NCBI GenBank assembly: GCA_963971225.1
Contig: OZ020267.1
Coordinates: forward strand, 152,325,920 to 152,389,919
Source of the DNA: Melieria omissa
Lineage: Eukaryota > Arthropoda > Insecta > Diptera > Ulidiidae
Reading direction: 5' to 3'
Length of the DNA: 64,000 nucleotides
The notes under the pieces were generated by a model. It searched no databases and was not told the DNA's origin. It worked only from the letters and a program-made list of their open reading frames with translations. Both the position numbers and the translations under genes were made by a program. Below, piece by piece: positions 49,335 through 59,600 of the stretch; the stretch's first letter is position 1; each line of letters opens with the position of its first letter.

Positions 49335-49340
49335 TTATTA
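49335..49340 (-). terminator. Candidate polyadenylation signal of Tipin
   Basis: AATAAA on the minus strand, about 225 bp beyond the Tipin stop. It lies under 60 bp from the SERAC1 hexamer, so the two convergent transcripts probably abut or overlap. Confidence 0.5.
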
Positions 49341-49563
49341 AATATGCTTAAAATAAACGTAACAATGAACTTAAAACTGGCGATTTTTCTTGTGTGCCTT
49401 GTTCTTACTTTTTAATTGTACAGCGAACCAATCTGACACCATAGTATACGAAAAATGTATTGCATCTTTCATATAAACTGAACTTTAGAGCTTCCTTCAA
49501 GTTCATTCTATCCAAAATACTAAATTCCCTATCACTACTTAAAAAAATATCAACTCCATCGTT

Positions 49564-50517
49564 TCACGTTTCCACTCCCGCCACTCCTTGCACTGGTTGT
49601 TGTTCCTGTTGCTGTCGCAGACGCTCCTTCTTTGCCTGCAACCGTTCCAACGCAATGCGACGATTCTCTGCCATTCGCGCCTGCTGCTCGGCAGTCAACT
49701 CTTTTGCAGCCGTCGACAATGCCGGCGCTGGTGATGCGGGCTGTGATGGTGGCAGCGGCCGTGCGAGTTCGCTGTCATCCAACTGTTTGCGTTGCTTATG
49801 ATAACTCTGTACACCAGTATACGGCGTTGACATGACGGCATTGCCGCGGGAGAACGACGGTGTGCTAAAGACACTGTTGCTCATTGTTGCATTGCCGTCG
49901 TTTTGAGCTGGTGTGCGCGGCGCTAGCTTGGAAATTGCTATCTGCTCTCCCAGCAGTGCATCGAATTCATCGAACGGCTCGTCGGCTACCGCGCCGTGTG
50001 CGCCCTCTTCGTCCTCGTCATGCACTTCGTCGTCTGCACTGATTTTCAAGTTCTCCAGCATGCCCAACCTATACCGCGACATGTGAACCTGCAGCGGTTT
50101 CTTCTTGCCCAGTCGCTCGATATTGGTCAGCACATCGTCGAATTTGTAAGTGGGATACATCCGATGCGCCCAGTGCTGCAAGCGCTGCAACACCTCACCC
50201 AGATCTTGTTTTTCACTGCCTTTCCCTTTATATTTGATATCCTTGAAGTATTCCTCGATTGTATGTATACCGCGTGGCCCACGCAGCGTTTCCACTGTAA
50301 GGCGTGGTCGTGGGTTCCGCACCGAGCGCTTTTTCGGCTCCACCTTGACTGATTTCTGCGTGTCTGGATCACCGTCGGCGCCAGCTTCTGCATCGTCAAA
50401 CAGGCGCTCTCCTTCACCGGCTCCATCGTCTTCATCGCATGGCAATTCCTGGTCCATTCCATTTAGGTTATCATTTAGAAAATCCTCCACACCATCGTCT
50501 CCAAATATTGAAGCCAT
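49564..50517 (-). CDS. Tipin: Timeless-interacting protein (Tipin/Swi3/Csm3 family)
   Basis: A single exon of 317 residues starting MASIFGDDG. After an acidic N-terminus comes the Swi3 domain (about 70-155). It reads RPRLTVETLRGPRGIHTIEEYF and then LQHWAHRMYPTYKFDDVLTNIERLG, the family hallmark, ending in KKPLQVHMSRYRLGM. The C-terminal half is acidic and Ser/Pro-rich and ends in a basic, Gln-rich helix (RIALERLQAKKERLRQ). Known role: with Timeless it forms the fork-protection complex, which couples helicase and polymerase, stabilises stalled forks and supports checkpoint signalling through RPA and Claspin. The start is the first ATG in frame with the conserved N-terminus; longer upstream frame lacks an ATG in context. 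The gene converges with SERAC1 and diverges from msl-1. Confidence 0.93.
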   Translation of the reverse strand: MASIFGDDGVEDFLNDNLNGMDQELPCDEDDGAGEGERLFDDAEAGADGDPDTQKSVKVEPKKRSVRNPRPRLTVETLRGPRGIHTIEEYFKDIKYKGKGSEKQDLGEVLQRLQHWAHRMYPTYKFDDVLTNIERLGKKKPLQVHMSRYRLGMLENLKISADDEVHDEDEEGAHGAVADEPFDEFDALLGEQIAISKLAPRTPAQNDGNATMSNSVFSTPSFSRGNAVMSTPYTGVQSYHKQRKQLDDSELARPLPPSQPASPAPALSTAAKELTAEQQARMAENRRIALERLQAKKERLRQQQEQQPVQGVAGVET

Positions 50518-50900
50518 ATTCTCTTCGCAAAATCCCAGGAAATAAAATTGTTTTGTTGCAAAAACGCTCTTTTGCAAAACAATGCAAATACGCAAAGAAA
50601 CACAAAAATGAAGTCGAGAATGGCGCGGAAACGTCAAACTCACCTCAAAAGCAGAAATGCATGCAATGTGGTGAAAACACATTTCGAATAATAATTTCCC
50701 TATGGTTTTTACAAACTATAGAAATGTTTAATTTGAATAAATAAATTTCGAAAATGTAAGCTAAGTCGATTTCTGATACCACAACATATTTTGTGAAAGC
50801 CATTATCATTCATCCGTATCGAAAACTTGTTAATTGAATGTTAATGATTAAATCGACTGATTAAATATGTGTCTAAACGTCGAAGGAGGCTAATATCATT

Positions 50901-51010
50901 AGGTTAGGTTGCGGTGGCTGCCTCTATAAGAGACACACTCGGAAGCCTATTATGAGGCCCATTGTGATACCACATATTTCACCCGTTTTTGAATCGTGTA
51001 TGCAACACTG
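50901..51010 (-). mobile_element. SINE 3' fragment (5'-truncated)
   Basis: Blocks GTGGCTGCCTCT, GAGACACAC and TTGTGATACCACA, then CACCCGTTTT and GTATGCAACACTG, occur in the same order as in 18172-18270 of the full-length SINE. On the minus strand this is the body and tail only; the tRNA head is missing, as expected of incomplete reverse transcription. Confidence 0.65.
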
Positions 51011-51064
51011 TCGTTAAATTCTATGTATTTTGATAACTTTAGTTTAATGTGCCTTGATGAGTAC

Positions 51065-51220
51065 CAGGCGCGGATCCAGAAAAATATTTCGGGGGGTTGT
51101 AAAAAGTAACTCTTTTATATTTATAAAATTCCTTTTAATTTGTTTGTAGTTTTATAGTCGATCCAGAAGTTTGGGGGGGCGGTTTCAACCCCCAAATACC
51201 CTCCCCTGGATCCGCCACTG
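51065..51220. mobile_element. hAT-like MITE, 156 bp
   Basis: Ends CAGGCGCGGATCCAG (left) and CAGTGGCGGATCCAGG (right, reverse-complemented). Subterminal TTCGGGGGGTTG and CAACCCCCAAA are of the kind seen in the other members at 3428 and 10446. ATGAGTAC (51057-51064) and ATTAGTAA (51221-51228) are a probable 8-bp target duplication with two changes. Confidence 0.65.
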
Positions 51221-52203
51221 ATTAGTAACATTAATTTCTTTAGGTGCAAGGTCATTATCACGATGATATATGTTTAAAAAAATTCGACCATGATAATGAT
51301 GTGATCAGCCGTGTGCAAATACTAACCCTGGTCTGTATTGGTGGTAAAGCAAACAACGTTTCAAGTAACAGAGTAATTGTTCAATTAAACTGATAAGACA
51401 TCGTATTGGAAGATAACGATTTGATATAATCATATTAGCATATTTATTCAAATAATTTACTACACTAAACAGTATATTAAATGGGTATATATTTTATTAT
51501 TCGTGTTAGGCATATTCTAATAATATGGTACTATTTTATAATTTTAATAATAATAATAATAATATTGATGATACTATCTATTGTGTTAAAAAAACGACTA
51601 CATGGGCTACTGGGTGCTGATTCGCAGTGCTACCAACTGCCGGACCCAAAATCATCTCGGACCAAACGACGCAGCCGGTGGTGAACTGAATGCCAGAAAT
51701 AAAAATAAATGCCGTGTGCTTCTGCTGCGTCAACTTTTTACGTGCATTTTCGGGCGCAATTTCCGTCCATAAAACCCAACGCGCCACGTTATAAGATATC
51801 GAATTGAAGACGCGTTGTTACGCCGCTTTGTAAAGTGTTGAATTTGTGGCACATAAAAGTGTAAAACGTAAACAGTTACCTTTTGCAGAATACGTGGAAA
51901 AAACGATAAAGTTTGGTAAAAAATTTGCAGTGTGTTGAAAAAAAGCGGAACGAAGGGGCATTTTACGAAATTACGCATTTTGCTTCGTGCACAGCGAAGT
52001 GTCGCCGCGAGGTGTGGTGAGTGTGTCGCGCAATAGGTGGGGAAGTCGTGGGCGAATTGTAAAAAATGTGAAAACAGCTCAACGCGTCGTGTGGTGGAAG
52101 TAAAGACAAAAACAAAATTTGTTAAATCTACAAATTTGTAAATAAAGCAGAAAATTTGTAAATATCGCGAAACGCGACAAGTCGGCAAGCAGCATTGGAG
52201 TAG

Positions 52204-52224
52204 ATGCGCAACTATGGAGAATAA
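52204..52224 (+). promoter_or_regulatory. uORF overlapping the msl-1 start codon
   Basis: ATG at 52204 encodes MRNYGE and stops at 52222-52224, overlapping the main ATG (52214) in another frame. A scanning ribosome using this ATG would bypass or have to reinitiate at msl-1, so it may set msl-1 output. Confidence 0.55.
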
Positions 52225-54248
52225 GTGCAACAAAACGCCGAACAGCAACAACAAGTACTTGGATCATGTGTACTGTCACCCCAGCGATGGAAAGAACTAC
52301 ATTCGCGCCAATAACAACAACGCTGGCAATGGTGGGGGTGGCGCAACGGCGGCTGGGTCGGATCTGCTGGCGCTGTTGAAGGAGAACAAGCAGCTGAAAG
52401 CGATGCTTTTGCTGCACTTGGACCTAATACAGGCACAGAGCGATCAGCTGTTGGCTAAGGATAAGCAACTGAGCGCGCAGAATGCAGAGCTGGAAACGGT
52501 GCGCACGCGCAATACGCAACTGGAGACGCAGGTGCAGGATTTGCAGAAACAATTGCAGCGGCAGATTAAACGGTCGGCGGTGTCACCACCACCGCTGGCG
52601 AAAATCCAGCGCAAGTCGGAGCCGTCTATTGGCTTGAAGCTAACGACCGCGACGCTGACAACATCGAACGGCAGCGTGCCGGGTAGTGGTGTGCGAAACG
52701 TCATCGGCGAGTGCAATGGCAAGTTGATCAGTAAGATCATATTACACCGTGTTAACCTGCCTGAACGAAGTCCCAACTCCACCACCGCCTCGGACACCAC
52801 TTCCGAAGCGGACGACAGCGCCAGTGTCAGCAAGACGCAGCATGAACGCGGTGACAACACCGAGCAGGACGATGACGACTATGAGGCCGACGAGGGAGCG
52901 TACAACTCGACTGAGGACAGCAATGATGCCACGGCGGCAATGCACTCGCAGCGGCTGCGACGCCGCGCGACTCCGACACTGACAGTGGCGCGAGGCGCCA
53001 AACCACTGCGTTCGTTAAGGCCACTAGTTAGCGCGCCAGTTGCAACTGCTGCTGCGCCGACGGCAACGCAGCCGACAGTAGCACCACAGACGAGCGTGAA
53101 ACCAACAATGGTCAACGCCGGCACTAATGCTGGTGCCGGTGCGAGTGCAAACGTGCAAGTCTGTGTTACGCCTCCCACGCCAAGCCGCGGCAAACAGATG
53201 CCACTAATGCTATGGCACGCCCCCGAGTTGCACTCGGATGAGTCGGCTAGCTGTGATTCCATGGCGGAAACTGATCATGTAAGTCGTCTTTGAGTGCGTA
53301 TGCAAAATAGCGGTTATCATAAATTTTCTTTTGCAGCGTTCGACCACGGGCACATCGCCAGCGTCCCTGAAACTGAGCGGTGAAATGAAGAAGGAATCTG
53401 GCGACATCAAGCACACCCCGACGCACACCCATTCGCACCAGCATGCAAAGTCGCGGCGTTGCGCCTACATCTCCACGCCGCACATGTACTGCACGCGCGA
53501 GTGGGAGGACGACGAGTTCCTGTGCGACTACGAGTTCATCAAGGAAGAAGCAGATGCGCTGCATGCCGACGCCCCCATGCTCGAAATACCGAAGTGGACT
53601 GAACACGAGCTGGCCGTCTCGTACTGCATCGAGGGCACCGAGGATCTGTCCGATGAGACATTTCTAAAGCGTCATACTAAGCTGGAGGTGGACGAGAAAC
53701 GTCGCAAGAAGTGGGACGTGCAGCAGATACGCGAACAGCGCCGCATCGAAAAGTTGAAGCGACGCCACTGCAAAGACGAGATACAGGTGCCGCCTGAACA
53801 GCAGCCGTTGCTCAGTTTCTACCCCCAGGCAGACGCCATACAGACCATTTGTTTCGTCAGCGATCTGCCGGTGCAGGCCTTCGGCGAGGTGGTGCCAAAG
53901 CCGAACCTCGGTGGCGATTTTGTGCTGCCCTGGATGGAGGCAGCAGGAACGGGAGCAACCACCGCCGCAACGGTTGGCCTAGACAGTGGCTCGGTGGCGA
54001 CACTGACCCGTGCCAGTCTAAGCACGCTGACGACGCAAGCGCAGCAGCAGCTGCTGAACTCGACGTTTGTATTTCTGAAGAAACGCAAACGGCAGCAGAG
54101 CTCATCCAATGGAACAGGCGCCTCGGCGCGACAACGGACGGCACGTGCAACTGCAGCTGCACCGACAACAACACACAGCACCACCTCTACGCAACTGGCG
54201 ACAACTCTGGTTGCATCGGCGGTCGCCAGTAGTGAAGGCACAAAGTAG
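52214..54248 (+). CDS. msl-1: Male-specific lethal 1 homologue, MSL complex scaffold
   Basis: Two exons, 52214-53278 and 53337-54248, with a 58-bp phase-0 intron give 658 residues. A Leu-heptad coiled coil at about 50-118 (LLALLKENKQLKAMLLLHLD and onward) is the segment that dimerises and binds MSL2 in the family. A long Ser/Thr/acidic linker follows. The PEHE domain (about 405-500) contains CTREWEDDEFLCDYEF and IPKWTEHELAVSY, then a basic helix (KRRKKWDVQQIREQRR). It recruits the acetyltransferase MOF. A conserved C-terminal block (DLPVQAFGEVVPKPN, then DFVLPWMEA, about 530-557) matches the MSL3-binding region of MSL1 proteins. In Drosophila the complex hyperacetylates H4K16 on the male X; outside drosophilids a general MOF-targeting role is likelier. 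The ATG lies within a short overlapping uORF. Confidence 0.92.
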
Positions 54249-55911
54249 TTTAATTTTTTGGACTAACCCATTTTCACCGTGCAGCATAGCAATTTGAGGA
54301 GCGGTGAATTTTGAGGCGTTTTTTTTTGTATGATGAACATTTCGAAGGAACAGTCAGCAACTACACTCTGCGATAAAATTTGACTTAATTTTCACATAAA
54401 CTAATTGCAAATTGCAATTTTCGCGTTTTTAACTGAAACTGGCTTTCAGATATATATGTACATACATATGCAAAACAAAGAGTGCTTGCGCTCTGACAGC
54501 AAATGCTGTGCTCAGTGTCCGAAGTCGAGGTCGACATTTAGACGCACAGTGTTATGCTGATTGCTGCAGCATTAGCCGATAAGGTGAAAAGTTCTAACTG
54601 TTTGTAACTTTACTCGCTTATGAGATTATCTAAAGTTCGAATCTCCAGTCATAATCGAATGAGCGTAATTTTCAACTGATCTATAAACTTTGTTCCCTCG
54701 CAAACTTCGGAAGTATTTGTGTAAAGATTGTAAATTGGTTTTTTGATAAATTTAAAACAAAAGATTGCAACGTCTCAAAATTCACACTTACAATGATTAC
54801 TTGAACAAACTTGTAATTCCATTTTAGAGAATGCTTGGAAAGCCTTTAGGATTTGGACAATTTTTTGACGCAGCGAACTGAATGCATTTTTAGAGTGTAG
54901 AATAAGTTCAGTTTGACTGTGTTTTTCGCGCATCTCACTTGTTTAGAATTAAAATGTTCTTGGAAATAGTTGTTTATATGTCTGGCATGGATGTGGAGTT
55001 CGGAGGCCTGGAGGCAGGTATTGACATGTCGCGTTAGGGTAGCGTACATTAGATTAGGTAATACGGAACGATTTAAAAGTTAAAAACTTCTCAAATTAAG
55101 GACTCACGTAAACATTTGGAAGCATCTTATGATACGATAATGATGAATTTTCGCACTGGCAACAGACACGTTCTGTACACTGTAGTGGGTAATACATGGC
55201 TGTAGTCTCTCATTAGCCTTTATTTTATAGCAAGAAACAAATTAACTGAAATTTAAAATTATATTGTATATGTATAACGAACCCTTGTGTGGAGTGTAAA
55301 TGAAAAAAAAGCAGGTCGGAGTATAGAACTGGCCCAATCCGCTAGAAATGGTCCTGCGCCATGTGACAAACAAGAAGGTGATTCGAGTTGGGTGTACGAG
55401 ACGCAGGTGATGTTGAAAAGAATTCAGTTGACAGTTCGTTTGATGAGAAATTAGAAATTATGCGGTCTTCGTGAAGTCACTTTATGTCATCTTGTTAAAT
55501 GCCAGCACGATTTTATGCTGAATGTGTACTGCTTATTAGTTATATTTATTGCGAAAAATACTAAATATTTAGTACTCTTAATGTCAACTAGCGTTTTTAC
55601 GCAGCAAGTGGATGCAGCTGCCTGGCAACGAGCATCTATGTAAACTACACGGTCGCATTGTACTGAATTCCCCCAACACTTTTCGACATTTTAAAGTAAT
55701 ATCGCAGAAAGCTAAAATACTGCACCCCGCATGAATTTTTTAACATTATTAAAGCTTGCAGGCAGTTGTATTTCCATGCTGGCGGCAAATATCCCAAACT
55801 GTAAGCACATTCAAATAGTGAAGACCAAAAATTTATTTTGTTTAATTTTCTTAGCATTTAAAGCAGGCCTTTTATGTTATTTATATTGAATTGATATATA
55901 TTTTTGAAATA
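54249..55911. other. Gene-free AT-rich stretch after msl-1
   Basis: Holds the msl-1 3' UTR; no canonical AATAAA was found close to the stop. Open frames at 54846-55049 and 55645-55857 (minus) are short and featureless. Confidence 0.45.
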
Positions 55912-56340
55912 TTGGGTTGGCAATAAAGTAATTGCCGATGTTTTCATACAAATAAAACAAATTTTACATATAAAATTAACTTTAATCAATGATATATTTC
56001 CAGGACGCAAAGATTGAAATCAATAGTAATTTCATGTGGCAAAGTCCGAGTCAATTCCCAATCAAGCTTCATAGTGATAATTCGTTTCAAAGAAGGATCG
56101 AATTCATTGCGCTTTAGACGCATAGCCACACACATTTAACATCTTCAAAGTATCTGGCACGTTGTCTTTCTTTAAAGGCTTCCTGACCATACTTACTACG
56201 CGATTTCCCAGCAGCTTGCGCTGCGTTCGTTCCTTTACGGAAATATTAAATTCAATATGACGAAAACTCTTGTTTTCAGACTCCATTTTCGAATTGTTGT
56301 ATATATGTGTCGAATCGGTATTTACTTAACTGCCAACCCA
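55912..56340 (-). mobile_element. Internally deleted mariner element
   Basis: Left end TTGGGTTGGCAATAAAGTAA; the right end reverse-complemented is TGGGTTGGCAGTTAAGTAA, the typical irritans-type mariner terminus. A TA precedes the left end. On the minus strand the transposase N-terminus (MESENKSFRHIEFNI, from 56286) survives. It is followed by a deletion of most of the gene and non-matching remnants. At 429 bp it cannot encode enzyme. Confidence 0.7.
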
Positions 56341-56540
56341 GAAGAAAAGAGCAGAGCACTCTTTGAAAATGTAACATTAGAGAATGAAATAATATCAAAA
56401 TAATGGTAATTATAATAAAAATACAAACGATTAAGCAAACACTTGATTGGAACTGTGTGTAAATATCAGAAAGCTGTATTTTATTGCTCATTGATTAAGG
56501 AAATGCGCAGGACGGTCACCGCTGCCAGCTCGTACAGTTA

Positions 56541-56550
56541 TTTATTTATT
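56541..56550 (-). terminator. Candidate polyadenylation signals of HYKK
   Basis: Overlapping AATAAA hexamers on the minus strand (56541-56546 and 56545-56550), about 100 bp beyond the HYKK stop. Confidence 0.5.
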
Positions 56551-56650
56551 TTTTATACAGCAATGGCTGGCGCTGACCCTTTCTAATTGACATATGTATG
56601 TATGTAAGTATGTAGGTTTCGCTGCTGCCGTCTGCTGATGGGATCGGCCA

Positions 56651-59600
56651 TCATTTGACACTTTGTGTGAGGTATTTGTCGGCCGTTGTTTGCCACACTT
56701 CGTCTATGGTGGCAAAGCTGGTGCGCCACAGCTGCTCAATCAACTTCCAGCCCTCCTCCTGTGTCACCAGCACGTAGTCATTGGATGGATCCAGCGAGTG
56801 CGTGTACGCGCCCATCACCAGGCTCTGCGCCAGGCGCGCGGCCACACAGTACTTGAGCAGTTCCTTCTCTTCGACGCTGATGGGGCGTATGGAGGTGTAG
56901 CCGGCTAGAAAGATGCCGCCGCTCTCCAGCGTCTTCGCCTGAAGCATCATGTACGTCATGGCGATGCCGATTTCGAAGATCACCGGCGATTTGTTGGTGT
57001 CGCCAAAGTCAATAATGGCCTTCACGCGATATTCGCCGCCATTTGGTGTACGTCGCTCCACAATGATGTTCTGCTCGTTGTAATCGCCGTGTATTATCTG
57101 CAGCTCGAGTTCGCTCAGCTTGCCCAGCACTTGCGTCTCGAATGCCTCGATTATCTCCTCGATCATGGCCTTACGTGTATGATCCTGCAGCACGTAAAGA
57201 AAGTCCTTGAGTTGTGCTATGGACTGTAGCATCCAAAGCGTCTTGTGTGATTCGTAAGCGGCGTGTTCGAAGTGCTAACGGTTAAAATTAATAATTTAAA
57301 GGCTCACAATCATTGCTGTTTACTTGGTTCTTACCTTCAGTGCTCTGTCTATGTTGGCAATGTACTCGCCACTCTGGAACAGCAAGTAGTTGGACATTTC
57401 CACCTGATGGAACATCTCCCCCGGTATGTACTCCAGCAGACGCACCACATGTGTGCCGCCGTTAATGTGCTCCAGCGTATAGTGCTTGCCGGTGACATTG
57501 GCGACGGGGCGGGGGCACTGTATGCCCTGTTTGGCTGCATTGGAGTTCGGGTGGGTCAATAAATTAGCTAATCGTTAAAGTAAATTGGGCTGGTTCGGCG
57601 CATATTTACCGAGAAACAGCATCAACTCGTTCTGCGCATCAACAAAATCTGGTTTTTTGGAGTCGTGTGCATTGAGAATCTTCAGGACGTAGCCATGCGG
57701 CCACTGCGAGGTGATGATGGGATTCTTTATATTACTGAAAGTGAAAGTCGAATAAATGAATGCACTTGAAACTTTGCCTTGGAGTATTTAATGCACAATT
57801 CGTCGCCTCAGAAAACGATTGTCGTATGTTGCATTGAGCCTAGTAAGACATACGGCATTTGCTTTCTCGACGAATTGTTTATTTAAAGTCTAGCTAGGAG
57901 CAGGTTAAACCTCAGCAAATCACATTTAAAAGTAACGATTTGCTATTCGCATTCACACAATGCTGATAATTAAATTTAAAATATAAATGGAGCGAGAAAT
58001 TTAGTAGTGGGCCCATGCCGTCCAAAGAAAGGTATCTTTATTAAAAGAACATTTAGGCAGCACAGTCACAATGATTAACACTCCGATAACCGATAATTTT
58101 TTACACGGTCAAAGCCCAACAAGGTCCCCAGGGACCTTTTTTGTAATATTGCATATAAGATGTGTAATTTTATAATGTAGGGTTACAGAATGTGTCTAGA
58201 TGTGTTTGGACAGCCAAAAAGTTTTGCTTCGTGTATATTTTTTTGTAAACACATGTGTATTTGTTACTACAGACAGATAGGTAAAAACGTATACAATACA
58301 AAATAATTGCATTTAGTTGCCTAACTTTGCTTTAGCTGTTCTTGCCGCTGCAAGTATGGCATTTTTTTTTAGAGTAATGGGTTTTTATATATATTTATTT
58401 TTATTTTTATTTTTATTCAGTTTTTCATTATTTGTGTATATACTTAGGCAATACCTTCAGCCATTATCAAATTAATAATGGAGTTTGATCATCGTCGTCG
58501 GAGTCAGCTTCAACCGCCAGAGTGACATTCAGTTCAACTTCAGCATCATATGTTTCATTGTATGGCAAGAAATCTTTGTAATTTGTCTCCTCGGTGAATG
58601 AATAAGGTTCTTCATTGTTTTCCAAATATCTAACCAAAGTCTGCATTACTGCTTGTTGTTCACTCATGCTCAGTTATGAAAGCGCGTACGGCGGCATATC
58701 AATTTGATCCCAATCACCGTACGTATTTTAATTTCAATGATTTATTTGAAATTGTGCTGCTATAAATATTTGGCACTAACTATTTATAGTTACTAACAAA
58801 AAATAAAATCAAATGACATGGAGCTACCTACAAGGTCCCTGCGGACCTTGTCGGTCATCGACGCCCTAAATGACTTCAATGCAATAGTTATGGTAGTAAA
58901 ATACATGCAATCTTGCCGAAATCTATTTTAACAGCTTCTAAACATTCCATTTATAGAAGTCATAAAGTCTCAAGCTCATCACTCCCCCCGTATTGAAATG
59001 CCGCATCTTTTAAAACGCCATAGGTCCCTACGGACCTTGTTGGGCATCGGAGTGTTAACCAAACTTAACAACATGCTGCATTTGCTGGCGTAACGTATGT
59101 TTTTTATTTGCAAACATGTTGCTATTTATCATACTTTTTCTTGAGCTTAAGATAAAATGTTGGGTAAACATTTATTTAATTCATTTGAAGTTCTTCAAGT
59201 TTTAACACAGTCTTGCTTAATGCATATTTTTTTTTTATTTTTGAATTGCGCCTACATACATTTGGCACAAAATTAACTACCTCAGCAAACAAAGTGAATA
59301 AAATCACATGAAATATATAAATGTTGTTTGTTCAGTTTACGATCGCACAGCAATGGCTGCGATCAAAACACTATCAAAAATGTATGCTATTAAAATAATT
59401 CTTCTCTTAATTCTGCTCGCAAAGTTGAGTAGAAAATGTACAACGATTGCTGAAAGCTCACTATTTTCATTTCAAGGATAGTTTTTCGTATATGGCAATG
59501 CCGTTGTAACAGCTGCTCGGGTTTTGGCGCGGAATTTATTTTTCACTTTTGGGGCTGTAAACAAATTTAACTTGTCTCGATAGCAATCTTTATCAAATTT

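Larger units (their letters stand above)
50518..52203. other. Divergent intergenic region, Tipin and msl-1
   Basis: Holds the two 5' leaders, a SINE tail remnant (50901-51010) and a hAT-like MITE (51065-51220). The 480 bp before msl-1 are GC-richer and look like a leader; a TAA/AAT run lies at 51540-51563. Confidence 0.5.
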
